DNA of 64,000 bases from Neogemmobacter tilapiae (GCF_014652215.1 NZ_BMYJ01000004.1:1-64000); one strand, 5' to 3'; positions 1-7,564 are shown, counted from the stretch's first letter. Notes: generated by a model from the sequence alone, not told the origin. Numbers and translations: made by a program.

Positions 1-116
1 GCACCGGCGAGGAAGAGCTGCTCCCGATCTCTGACAACAAAAGGCACCCGACAGAGCGGGTGCATTTTGGGGAGGTGACGCTGATCGGGCGGGTGGCGTG
101 GTGGGGGCATACGAAT
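1..116. repeat. Left copy of exact 116-bp direct repeat flanking the island
   Basis: Bases 1-116 are identical to 9461-9576. Identity starts at the first base of the window, so the true left boundary may lie further left. Together the two copies bracket about 9.3 kb of accessory genes. Confidence 0.95.
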
Positions 117-125
117 AGAGAGTGA
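1..125 (+). CDS. C-terminal fragment of S24/LexA-like repressor (partial)
   Basis: Reading from base 3, 40 codons end at a TGA at 123-125; the start lies beyond the left edge. The peptide contains 'LLPISDN', 'TLIGRVAWW' and ends 'GHTNRE'. This resembles the last strand region of S24-family phage repressors (a 'SDN' turn followed by 'xIGRVVW'). The same peptide is encoded again at 9461-9588. The nucleotides are identical up to base 116 and then differ only synonymously, so the reading frame was under selection at some time. A hairpin-like GC palindrome lies inside at 44-62. The family assignment rests on a short stretch and is tentative. Confidence 0.4.
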   Translation, partial: TGEEELLPISDNKRHPTERVHFGEVTLIGRVAWWGHTNRE

Positions 126-208
126 GCCCTGCCCCTCAAAGCGAAAAATGTACTCTTGATCAGCATTGACTCTTAAAGAGTTGGCAACGAAAGTCTAAAA
201 AACTCAGA

Positions 209-796
209 TTATTCGTTCGGAAGTTCCGAAAATAGTTGAATGGTTTTGTTGCAGCCTCTGCAATTTCCACATGCCACTGTCGCGCGGTGACAGGAAAACG
301 TCCAACCGAGGAGATCTCGAGGCACGCTGCTCTGCTTTACCAACGTAAGTGTGTCTATGGCTATAGCGGGCGCAGTAACTTGAAGTGATGGAAGTTCACA
401 CTGAAGAAGGTCTTGAATGCGGGAAAGGAAGGTCGGTGTTCCGTCTGCATGAACTGCATCCGTTGCGACAGTGCCGATCATTATCTCTTCGAGATCATTT
501 CCTGCGTAACGCATCGCTGCCAAGGTTATGAGAAATTGATTGCGAAAAGGCCATGCCTCGGCGACCTTCGAATGGCTAGCAGCTGCCCGAGCCACCATGT
601 CACCAGCGCCAAGCGCAGATATGTCGGCGGCTATCTGGTCTAATGGCAACCCAAGCCTGTCGGCAAGAAAGACAGCAGATCGTCGTTCTCCGGCTGCTGG
701 AATCTGGCCGTAATCAACAAATGCTAGACGATCAGGTCGATAACTCCAAGCCAGAGCTGTTGACTCCACTCCACCAGAAAACAAGAGTACTTTCAT
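209..796 (-). CDS. QueC-like PP-loop zinc enzyme (7-cyano-7-deazaguanine synthase family)
   Basis: A 195-residue protein of the QueC fold. QueC converts 7-carboxy-7-deazaguanine to preQ0 using ATP and ammonia; relatives in conflict systems use the same adenylation chemistry on other targets. Visible features are the PP-loop 'SGGVES' (residues 7-12), the 'FRNQFL' motif near 84-89, and a C-terminal zinc site with Cys169, Cys176, Cys179 and Cys182 (Cx6Cx2Cx2C, slightly tighter than in classical QueC). It is shorter than housekeeping QueC (about 220-230 residues). It is the last gene of a four-gene minus-strand operon and its ATG overlaps the stop of the kinase gene. No folE, queD or queE is in the window, so it may not serve ordinary queuosine synthesis. 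Confidence 0.8.
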   Translation of the reverse strand: MKVLLFSGGVESTALAWSYRPDRLAFVDYGQIPAAGERRSAVFLADRLGLPLDQIAADISALGAGDMVARAAASHSKVAEAWPFRNQFLITLAAMRYAGNDLEEIMIGTVATDAVHADGTPTFLSRIQDLLQCELPSLQVTAPAIAIDTLTLVKQSSVPRDLLGWTFSCHRATVACGNCRGCNKTIQLFSELPNE

Positions 797-1983
797 GATC
801 TAGCTGCCCACGCTACGTGATAAATTGCTGTTGAGAAGTCGTCGCAGATTTCCATTTCGGGAAACGTCGATAGCGAATGCGCTATGCTAGGAGATCCTTG
901 CGAATATCCAACGATGGGCAATTTCGATCGAAATGCGTCAAATATCCAAAGCATGGTAGCCGTATCCAATTGATCGAGAAGCGCCAAAACCGCTGTTGGA
1001 GAAATCGAGGCTTTGCTCGCAGTTGATACGAACGGATCACCGCGTTCCATAGAGGAAGTCCCCGTTCTTGGCGAGATAGTTACGCCCATCCGGCGAAGAG
1101 CATCTCTTGCCTCATGAAACAACCAAGCACATGGCATCGACGACGTCGATCCCAATACGAGCACAGCGCCTGTGGTGCCGATTGGCGCAGGTAAGAAGTT
1201 CCCTTGAGACGAGGTTTCCGAGGTGCTCACGTGCCGAGTTTCCGCATATCGGGACACACAGCGAGACGCATGATCTGCCGCATCGGCGGGGCGGCGACCG
1301 TCACAAAGCCAGGCGCCCGAAAAAGCGGCTGTAAATATGTCTCCGGTGCCGATCTTATAAACTCGATCCGAACGATAGGCCGGAACAGTAGCCGTTAATT
1401 TGCCATTCTCGTAAACTCGACAGCCGTCGGCACCTGACTTGACGAGAATGACCGAAACATTGGAGCGAGCAGCGATTCGTTTGACCGCTTGCTCTTCGTC
1501 AGGCGCTCGAGAATAACTCAGCACTTCCTCTTGATTTAGGACGACAGCGAGCCGATCTGCGTGGGATCCGTTGGCTTCAAATGGAATAGGGTCTAAGCTT
1601 TGCGGGTCATACACGCAGGAATTTGCCGTGACGATTGCGTCTCCCTCCATCATTCCAAAGCGGAGCACAAACGCCGCATTGATTGTAATGGGCGGAGAAA
1701 TCGAAATTTTGCCGGGGCTATAGATAGGCCGAGAAAGTGGGTGCATGTAGGAAAAATGGATTTGGTCGTTGCTGCTATAAGCAAAGTGCGTAATCCGAGG
1801 TGTGGCCATTATGGTTCGCGCCTCTTGCTGTAGATGAGGCGGGCAATAGTAGTGCCAACGAATTTCTTGTCCGGCATCAGCAAGGGCAATCGCCGCTCGG
1901 CCGCCGGAGCCAAGTATCTCCTCAACCTTGGGAAAACGGCAATTTTCTCCGTACAGACCGCCCGCCACATCAAGGGTTTTCAT
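793..1983 (-). CDS. PfkB-type kinase fused to nucleoside 2-deoxyribosyltransferase-like domain
   Basis: A 396-residue two-domain protein. Residues 1-255 resemble PfkB/ribokinase sugar or nucleoside kinases: an N-terminal 'GGLYGENCRFP' strand, 'ILVKSGADGC' near 179-188 and the catalytic 'GTGDIF' (212-217), where Asp215 is the expected base. Residues 272-395 resemble nucleoside 2-deoxyribosyltransferases ('HEARDALRRMG', then 'ALLDQLDTAT'). The usual catalytic Glu after the D-x-GT motif is not apparent: 'TATMLWIF' replaces the typical GTxxEIG, so this domain may only bind a nucleoside. The gene overlaps both neighbours by ATGA, which implies translational coupling. A role in phosphorylating or sensing modified nucleosides released or consumed by the neighbouring enzymes is inference. 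Confidence 0.65.
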   Translation of the reverse strand: MKTLDVAGGLYGENCRFPKVEEILGSGGRAAIALADAGQEIRWHYYCPPHLQQEARTIMATPRITHFAYSSNDQIHFSYMHPLSRPIYSPGKISISPPITINAAFVLRFGMMEGDAIVTANSCVYDPQSLDPIPFEANGSHADRLAVVLNQEEVLSYSRAPDEEQAVKRIAARSNVSVILVKSGADGCRVYENGKLTATVPAYRSDRVYKIGTGDIFTAAFSGAWLCDGRRPADAADHASRCVSRYAETRHVSTSETSSQGNFLPAPIGTTGAVLVLGSTSSMPCAWLFHEARDALRRMGVTISPRTGTSSMERGDPFVSTASKASISPTAVLALLDQLDTATMLWIFDAFRSKLPIVGYSQGSPSIAHSLSTFPEMEICDDFSTAIYHVAWAARS

Positions 1984-2315
1984 GCGTTCCTAACTTGGAT
2001 AGTGATAGTCGACCCGGATATAGTCAGCACCTCTGCAACATATGCAACTCCGTTCAGCATGCATTCAATGACTTGAACCAGCACTTTTTTCCCGACCAAT
2101 GACCCGACCTGCTCGTTCTCATTGTTACGAAGTTCAATCCGTGGCGGCGGACCTTGATTGTAGTGCAGCCTGAGGTGATCCCCTGTGGTAAGTTGAGCTA
2201 CTAGGTCAGGAACGGGACCGAAAATCTTAGCTTCAAACACAATCTTGCACTTGGCGCCGTTTGATCGCGGATCGCGATCATCGTCGCTGATTACGGGATA
2301 GTTGCTCCCACCCAT
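1980..2315 (-). CDS. Small beta-rich protein of unknown function in the queC-like operon
   Basis: A 111-residue protein starting at ATG 2315, chosen because AGGAG lies 8 bases upstream; an in-frame ATG further upstream (2339) lacks such a site. The sequence is rich in alternating hydrophobic residues ('CKIVFEAKIF', 'GDHLRLHY', 'KKVLVQVI', 'ITIQVRN'), which suggests a small beta-barrel. I do not recognise the family. It sits between the glycosylase and kinase genes and overlaps the latter by four bases, so it is probably a dedicated component, for instance a nucleic-acid-binding or adaptor subunit (inference). Confidence 0.6.
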   Translation of the reverse strand: MGGSNYPVISDDDRDPRSNGAKCKIVFEAKIFGPVPDLVAQLTTGDHLRLHYNQGPPPRIELRNNENEQVGSLVGKKVLVQVIECMLNGVAYVAEVLTISGSTITIQVRNA

Positions 2316-2348
2316 CACACATCTCCTGCATACGTGCATGAGCCGAGT

Positions 2349-3122
2349 TTAGCGCGGCACGTGTGATCTGACCAGTCTCGATCCTCCAGCGCGCATGTCG
2401 TCCCACATGATTGCATCCAAAACAGACGGAGGGTTGCCCAGAGCAGACGAGAACTCAAGAAACCGCTGTTCCAGGCGTGCATAGTCGCGCGGTAGACTGA
2501 TTCCAAATTCAAACAGGCCCATGTACCAGCAGGCGCGGAGGATATGAATGTCGAGGATGGCCACCTCGTTCGATCTCCTCCAATTGCGGGTGATCCAACT
2601 TGCTGTTTTTGGGCCAATCCCAGGAAGGCGCGAAATCTTATCACGGAAATCTAAGTCAGACAGATCATCAAACTTGGTCGAAGAAAGTTGCTCAAGTGAC
2701 GCCGACAAGCGAACAGCCTTCTGGTTTGGGAAACGATAGCGACGTTCATGCCCTTGAACAAGAATGGGTCCGCTCAACAAATCACGAAGGTGTTCCTTAG
2801 AAATGCGCTCGGAACTATCGAAGACACCATTTTCTCGCAGCAGCTGAAACGCTGCGGCATTCACTTCCATAGTTATTCCAAATCCGCCCAGGATGCAGAA
2901 GCCGATTTCCTCAAGAAGACTGCCACAGCTATCAGTGAAGTAGCCATGACCGGTGGCTTCACCTTCGGTGCATCGCATCTGCCAGTAAGCGGGCGTGAAA
3001 AACTGATCCACAGTACCGAAGGGGATGCCGGGAAGTATGTGAGCCCCCCCAACCTTCACCATAGCAGGCGACAAGACGTCGGAATTTTTCTCTTTCGCAT
3101 CGAACATGCATAAAGTATGCAT
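2349..3122 (-). CDS. Ogg-like HhH-GPD DNA glycosylase/AP lyase
   Basis: A protein of up to 257 residues resembling the 8-oxoguanine DNA glycosylase branch of the HhH-GPD superfamily. The helix-hairpin-helix reads 'LPGIGPKTASW' (residues 166-176). Lys172 is the expected Schiff-base nucleophile and Asp191 in 'AILDIHILRA' the expected catalytic Asp, so both catalytic residues of a bifunctional glycosylase/lyase are kept. Such enzymes excise modified purines from DNA. It is the first gene of the minus-strand operon and is divergent from the Xre regulator. Its first ATG (3122) lies within 11-bp tandem repeats; ATG 3107 is an equally good start. With a QueC-like and a TGT-like enzyme nearby, a deazapurine or another modified base is a plausible substrate (inference). 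Confidence 0.75.
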   Translation of the reverse strand: MHTLCMFDAKEKNSDVLSPAMVKVGGAHILPGIPFGTVDQFFTPAYWQMRCTEGEATGHGYFTDSCGSLLEEIGFCILGGFGITMEVNAAAFQLLRENGVFDSSERISKEHLRDLLSGPILVQGHERRYRFPNQKAVRLSASLEQLSSTKFDDLSDLDFRDKISRLPGIGPKTASWITRNWRRSNEVAILDIHILRACWYMGLFEFGISLPRDYARLEQRFLEFSSALGNPPSVLDAIMWDDMRAGGSRLVRSHVPR

Positions 3123-3132
3123 AAAGTATGCA
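3106..3132. promoter_or_regulatory. Tandem operator-like repeats between divergent glycosylase and xre genes
   Basis: The 11-mer ATGCATAAAGT occurs twice head to tail (3106-3116, 3117-3127), followed by a third partial ATGCA. Each unit contains the palindrome ATGCAT, so units are spaced one helical turn apart. The array covers the start codons of both divergent genes. This layout fits a binding site for the adjacent Xre protein, which would repress both promoters; that role is inferred. Confidence 0.6.
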
Positions 3133-3415
3133 GAATGGCAAGAAAAGAGTGAGCACCATTGGTGCTCGCATTAAAAGACACCGCCAAGACGAGGGGTTGG
3201 GACAAGCCGCTCTCGCCCTTCGCCTAGGGATCAGCCAGTCGGCGATCTCCCGCATAGAAAATGGAAGTATTTCAACAGGAAGAGCTCATGACCTGATCCG
3301 TGACTACTTGACGGAGGAAGATCGCAAGCATGGCTTGGACGAGATCTTGCAGAAGATATTTGCATCTCCCGAACTGCGAGATTTCGTTAGCAGAGTACTG
3401 CTAGAAGGGCACTAG
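3128..3415 (+). CDS. Xre-family HTH transcriptional regulator
   Basis: A protein of at most 95 residues with a classical cro/CI-type helix-turn-helix in its first 65 residues ('IGARIKRHRQDEGLGQ', 'LGISQSAISRIENG'). A short helical tail follows ('LDEILQKIFASPELRDF'). The gene is divergent from the Ogg-like operon, and its start lies in or just after the tandem repeat array. GTG 3149 is an alternative start. It is probably the local regulator of the deazaguanine-type genes. A 17-bp perfect palindrome sits within its first codons. Confidence 0.85.
   Translation: MQNGKKRVSTIGARIKRHRQDEGLGQAALALRLGISQSAISRIENGSISTGRAHDLIRDYLTEEDRKHGLDEILQKIFASPELRDFVSRVLLEGH
3151..3167. promoter_or_regulatory. 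17-bp perfect palindrome in the start of the xre gene
   Basis: GAGCACC-att-GGTGCTC is a 7-3-7 palindrome. It could be a second operator for the Xre protein or an RNA hairpin near the start codon. There is no direct evidence for either. Confidence 0.4.
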
Positions 3416-3612
3416 GTCTGCATTTACTATGCACCTTCCATATCCATTCCGCGGTCGCAGTGCTGCATGTTGTCGGCAGCCAATCCGTCGAAGATCCATA
3501 AGGATTGGGTGAGAGAAACATCTGCTTGGAAAAGTGACAAATACGTGCCAGGAATGGTCTTGATCGCAAGCAGGAGCAGAACTTTGCACACCGGGAGGTT
3601 TGTTTAGCCGCC

Positions 3613-4188
3613 ATGTCTCCAGGTCCCCTGAACATAGGAGCGCGCTCCTTTGGCGCGATTTTGTTCGTAGCGTTTGCGTCGACAATTCCTCTATCAAATT
3701 GGCTGATATCGAACGTGGGCACGACTTGCGTCCCCGATGGCCCATGTCTCATTCCTGTTGCACCAGGCATACTTGCTCCGAGCGGGGTGCTGACCATTGG
3801 AGCAGCTTTAGTTCTCAGGGATCTCATTCATAGGTATCTCGGCGCGAACTGGGCAATAGCTGCAATATTGGTCGGTGGTTGCGTGTCGTTGCTTACTGCG
3901 AGCCAAAATCTCGTAATAGCCTCTGTTGCCGCGTTCATGATTTCCGAAATGCTCGATTTTACCGTTTATGTGCCTCTCTCGCGGCGAAACCTTTCCCTTG
4001 CGATCCTAGTGAGCGGTGTAGTCGCAGCTATCGCGGACAGCGTAGTTTTCGTTTTACTGGCATTCGGATCTCTAGATCACGTGACGGGACAGATCATTGG
4101 AAAACTTTGGGCGTCAATAATTGTGGCAATGATCGTGTTTGCAGGAACTCGCCGAAGGGCTATCAGCAGAACAGACATCGGTGCCTAG
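3613..4188 (+). CDS. VUT-family transporter (YhhQ-like queuosine precursor uptake)
   Basis: A 191-residue integral membrane protein with about five or six hydrophobic segments. The signature 'FMISEMLDFTVYVPLSRR' (about residues 111-128) matches the VUT/YhhQ family, whose characterised members import 7-deazaguanine bases such as preQ0, preQ1 or queuine. A GGGAGG lies about 14 bases before the ATG. The gene runs towards the TGT-like gene (convergent, 36 bp apart) and downstream of the Xre gene. A transporter for deazapurine bases next to QueC-like and TGT-like enzymes is the strongest contextual support for a 7-deazaguanine theme in this island. Confidence 0.75.
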   Translation: MSPGPLNIGARSFGAILFVAFASTIPLSNWLISNVGTTCVPDGPCLIPVAPGILAPSGVLTIGAALVLRDLIHRYLGANWAIAAILVGGCVSLLTASQNLVIASVAAFMISEMLDFTVYVPLSRRNLSLAILVSGVVAAIADSVVFVLLAFGSLDHVTGQIIGKLWASIIVAMIVFAGTRRRAISRTDIGA

Positions 4189-4224
4189 AGCACAGCCCGG
4201 CGTTAAAGCTAAGCCTAGCTGGGT

Positions 4225-5205
4225 TCATATTAAGTCCCATACCGCTCGAATGCGTGGTCCACGCTCCCCAAAAGCCTGCTCGATCGACGCGCCCTCCACT
4301 AACTTGATCATCGATTTACGGAGAAGGTCTAGATCGATGAGATTCGCCAGCCGCCGTTTCCACATTACGTCTTCCAATTTAGTCATTGGATCATCGATTG
4401 ATGAATAACTCTGATCATACAGACTGCCAGCTGCCGTGTAAGCATAGCGCAGCCAAGATAAACCATCGAAGATGTCTGCCCCAGCCATAAAGTAAAGAGC
4501 AGACATCGAGGGCTCCAACCCTCCAAATACATGGATAGGAATATGCAGATTCTCTGCGGTAAGGCAGTCTCGGAGTTCGCAGAGAAACTTCAGTCGTTCG
4601 CCCATTGAAGCGCCGATTTCTTTCTCAGTCACACCAATAATTGAGAATTCGGCCAGTTGCTTGGCGTATGGCGCGATTGCTGCAACGTCTAGGGAAGACT
4701 TCTTGCTAACCGGCTTCAGAAGGATGGTGACGGTAAGCCAAGGGAACTGCTTCGCCATTCCTTGTGCTCGCGCGATTTGCTCAGGCATAGGCATTTCGTG
4801 ATCATAGGTGACCGCTACAAGTTCAGTTTTGCTGTCCCAATCAGCAAGAAGAGTATAGTAAAAATCCTCTGACCAACTCCGCGTACTGTCAGACTTAATG
4901 ACGTCGGCAGCAACCCATTGTTGATTCCAAATTTCTTCATAGCCCCCGCTGTCTAACACTACCGCCGGGGACGGCGCTTCATCCAAGTGAGAGAACACGT
5001 CGTAGGGGATGTCAAGGCCAAGGCGATGATACAAGTCATACGCGCTGAGAAGGACTGGAGAGCAAATCTCTTTCAGGGTTTTATCTAAGAAGAGTTGCAG
5101 ACGCTCTGGCGGACGCGCGCGACTTGAGTATGAAGGGATGAGGCAAGGCGTCTCGATGCTCCTGTTCCTCAATTTGATAGACCTTCGGCCCGCCCTGATT
5201 TTCAT
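4225..5205 (-). CDS. TGT/DpdA-like guanine transglycosylase without zinc motif
   Basis: A 326-residue TIM-barrel protein resembling the tRNA-guanine transglycosylase superfamily, which exchanges guanine for a 7-deazapurine; DpdA members act on DNA. Visible motifs are 'LDSGGYE' (84-90, the TGT 'DSGGFQ' loop), 'HVFGGLEP' (225-232, the 'GGL' loop) and 'GADIFDGLSW' (242-251), with Asp247 at the position of the TGT nucleophile. The zinc site CxCxxC...H of tRNA-type TGT is absent, and the C-terminal region is short and helical. This argues against a housekeeping Tgt and for a paralogue with another substrate, such as DNA or a base exchange. It forms its own minus-strand unit convergent with the VUT gene. 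Substrate is unknown. Confidence 0.7.
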   Translation of the reverse strand: MKIRAGRRSIKLRNRSIETPCLIPSYSSRARPPERLQLFLDKTLKEICSPVLLSAYDLYHRLGLDIPYDVFSHLDEAPSPAVVLDSGGYEEIWNQQWVAADVIKSDSTRSWSEDFYYTLLADWDSKTELVAVTYDHEMPMPEQIARAQGMAKQFPWLTVTILLKPVSKKSSLDVAAIAPYAKQLAEFSIIGVTEKEIGASMGERLKFLCELRDCLTAENLHIPIHVFGGLEPSMSALYFMAGADIFDGLSWLRYAYTAAGSLYDQSYSSIDDPMTKLEDVMWKRRLANLIDLDLLRKSMIKLVEGASIEQAFGERGPRIRAVWDLI

Positions 5206-5366
5206 GCTAAACTCCCTTGGAAATCTCCGCTTTTGATCACTCAGCCAAGCGTTTTGCCGTTCATTGACTAGGGATGATGAAGAAAATTTGTTAGTCTCGC
5301 TGGTCTTCCATTCTATCGAATTCGTATGATGCGATCATGGCTTATACTTCAAAGGTGCGGTAAACT

Positions 5367-5963
5367 CTAAGGCGGCGTAGAATCTTCGAAACCTCTTTCT
5401 GCGGTTTCGACACTGCCGCCAGTCCCATTCAAACATAGGCCATACAACGACACCAGTACAACAATACAGCCAAGGGCCCCCATAACACTAAACATCGCCC
5501 GAAACACCTTGCCGTAAGTCCAGTGGCCATTGGGCGCTGCGTCTTTTGTCGAGCTAACCAGTTTTGCATCAACCGGTTCGTACGTGGCGATCACTCTCTC
5601 CGCCTTCTTTATGAGATCCGAGACCCGCTGATCCAGCTTAAAAAAGAGGAATGACAAGCCAGCAAGAATAAGGCCTAGGGCGGCAGTGGTGATTGAATTC
5701 ATAGGAAAATTTTCGAATGCCTTCGCGATCCCTGTTATGAGGAGGCCAGAGAACACTACGTAGAAGTTGAACACGGTTATGCGTTGCTGTGCATGGAGAT
5801 GGAAGTATTTCCAAGCATGATCGAGAGCTCTTCCATCATCCATGATCGCACGATCTCCTAGAATTTCCAGCCATTCTGCCCGGCGAATGGATCTCTGGTC
5901 AATCTTTACTTTGGCGGTACTGCTCGGCCCTACAAGTGTAGTCATGCCAACAGCGTACATCAC
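5367..5963 (-). CDS. Two- to three-span membrane protein, RipA-like
   Basis: A 198-residue protein (or 192 from ATG 5945). After a hydrophilic N-terminus comes 'WKYFHLHAQQRITVFNFYVVFSGLLI', which leads into the first transmembrane segment (about 62-80). A second segment follows near 90-110 and a third near 165-185, with a charged region between. The 'HAQQRxxxFNF' stretch is shared by small membrane proteins often seen in defence islands (RipA-family type), but I cannot confirm the family. It lies upstream of the TGT-like gene on the same strand with a 161-bp gap, so it could be transcribed with it or separately. Confidence 0.55.
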   Translation of the reverse strand: MMYAVGMTTLVGPSSTAKVKIDQRSIRRAEWLEILGDRAIMDDGRALDHAWKYFHLHAQQRITVFNFYVVFSGLLITGIAKAFENFPMNSITTAALGLILAGLSFLFFKLDQRVSDLIKKAERVIATYEPVDAKLVSSTKDAAPNGHWTYGKVFRAMFSVMGALGCIVVLVSLYGLCLNGTGGSVETAERGFEDSTPP

Positions 5964-5975
5964 CTTGAGGTGCCC

Positions 5976-6001
5976 CTAGGCTAGTAGACTAGGCTAGTAG
6001 A
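5976..6001. repeat. 13-bp perfect tandem repeat
   Basis: CTAGGCTAGTAGA occurs twice without a spacer, in the gap between divergent genes (5963 on minus and 6053 on plus). It could be a regulatory site or a slippage product. Confidence 0.6.
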
Positions 6002-6052
6002 CGTTTTGCTGCCTGCGGTGCCCTAAATTTGTCGACGCGCTGACAACTAACT

Positions 6053-6679
6053 TTGGATCAGGGCGACAACGACGTGACAATTGAGGCATCGGAAGCGCGC
6101 CAAGACAAGGCGTCTGGCGTTGTGGTAGGACTTCGATCGCAAGATCGAAATCTCACTCTATCACGGCATGCTCCTATGAGAGAAAACCCACCATTATCCT
6201 CCCGAGCTTGGGAGATGGTATCCTCTGCAGAGAAGTTACGCGACTTTGTTCGGCATGTCCGCGGACCAGAATCGATCTTCATCGATGCCGAGATTCCTTG
6301 GGGTTTCCATATCGCTCAGCCAATTCTCATGGCCCTTTCGATGGAGCTCGCGCTGAAGGCTTGGCGAATTCGAGAAGGTGCAACGAAACCGCAAATTAAG
6401 ACGCACGATCTCCTGTCACTTTTTGAGGGTCTGAGCGAGGCCACGCAGCTACATTTGATACGAGCATGCCCTCGGTTTCTCGAGCAAGGTGCGGCGTGGC
6501 CCCCAACCTATACAAGGGACTTGAGGCGCATTCTGGAGATAAATCGCAATGTCTTTATCGAATGGCGCTATACGCACGAGCAGGATCATCTTGGCTTCGC
6601 CCCACTAGAGTTTGATGATGCCTTGTCAGTCGTTATTGCAGAGTATCGCAAACTCCCGCCCATCATACCCACTTCCTAA
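6053..6679 (+). CDS. HEPN-like domain protein
   Basis: A protein of up to 208 residues. The start is uncertain: TTG 6053, GTG 6074 and ATG 6176 are all in frame and none has a strong ribosome site. The central part ('LSMELALKAWRIREG', 'KTHDLLSLFEGLSE') looks like the first helices of HEPN-superfamily proteins, in which an 'LxxxLKA' helix precedes a 'HDL' turn. Near the C-terminus is 'EWRYTHEQ', a possible active-site R-x2-H variant. HEPN proteins are often RNases or toxins in defence systems. No partner nucleotidyltransferase is seen, so the assignment stays tentative. Confidence 0.5.
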   Translation: MDQGDNDVTIEASEARQDKASGVVVGLRSQDRNLTLSRHAPMRENPPLSSRAWEMVSSAEKLRDFVRHVRGPESIFIDAEIPWGFHIAQPILMALSMELALKAWRIREGATKPQIKTHDLLSLFEGLSEATQLHLIRACPRFLEQGAAWPPTYTRDLRRILEINRNVFIEWRYTHEQDHLGFAPLEFDDALSVVIAEYRKLPPIIPTS

Positions 6680-6757
6680 AAGTAAACTTGGCCCTCCATC
6701 TCCCACGACAAACCCCCGGCGTTCCTGCTACGTTCCTCATTCGCACGCGAGGAACAA

Positions 6758-7564
6758 ATGCACCCACAACTTACCCCGATCTCCCCGATTTCCCCGGCCG
6801 CGCCATGGCTTGGTGGCAAACGAGCTCTTGCAAAGCGCATATGCGCCAAAATTGATGCCATTCCCTGCGAAACCTATGCCGAGCCCTTCGTCGGCATGGG
6901 CGGCATCTTCCTGCGCCGATCGGCGAAGCCGCGGGCGGAGGTGATCAACGACAAGGGTCGGGACGTCGCGAACTTCTTCCGGATCCTGCAGCGTCACTAT
7001 GTCGCTTTTCTAGACATGCTGCGGTTTCAGATCACGGTCCGGGCGGAATTCAACCGTCTGGTCGCCACCGACCCAGAAACGCTGACCGACCTCGAGCGCG
7101 CCGCGCGGTTCTTGTACCTTCAGCGCTGCGCCTTTGGCGGCAAGGTGTCCGGCCGGAACTTTGGAGTTTCGGTCGGCCGGGCAGGGCGGTTCAACCTGAC
7201 CAGCCTCGAGCCGATGCTCGAGGATCTGCATAGCCGCCTGGCGGGCGTCATCATTGAATGCTTGGACTACGGCGATTTCCTGACCCGTTACGACACGCCT
7301 CAAACCCTCTTCTACCTCGACCCGCCCTATTGGGGCTGCGAGACCGACTATGGCAAAGCGATGTTCGAGCGGGCGGATTTCATGCGGCTGAGCGGGTGTT
7401 TGCAGAGCCTTAAAGGCCGATTTATCCTCTCGATCAATGACGTGCCCGAGATCCGCGCGATCTTCGCCTGGGCCGCGATCGAGGAGGTCAACACGATCTA
7501 CACGATCAACTCCAGTCTTGACGCGAGAGTGCCACGCGGCGAGCTTCTCATCAGTAGCATTTGA
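6758..7564 (+). CDS. D12-class adenine-N6 DNA methyltransferase (Dam-like)
   Basis: A 268-residue protein with the D12 (Dam) architecture: the AdoMet-binding 'PWLGGKRAL' near residues 15-23, 'YAEPFVGMGGIFL' (45-57), and the catalytic 'DPPY' at about 188-191 within 'LFYLDPPYWG'. GAGGA precedes the ATG. No restriction endonuclease gene is adjacent, so it is an orphan or phage-type methylase. It may protect island DNA or an associated phage (inference). It lies within the repeat-bounded island. Confidence 0.9.
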   Translation: MHPQLTPISPISPAAPWLGGKRALAKRICAKIDAIPCETYAEPFVGMGGIFLRRSAKPRAEVINDKGRDVANFFRILQRHYVAFLDMLRFQITVRAEFNRLVATDPETLTDLERAARFLYLQRCAFGGKVSGRNFGVSVGRAGRFNLTSLEPMLEDLHSRLAGVIIECLDYGDFLTRYDTPQTLFYLDPPYWGCETDYGKAMFERADFMRLSGCLQSLKGRFILSINDVPEIRAIFAWAAIEEVNTIYTINSSLDARVPRGELLISSI

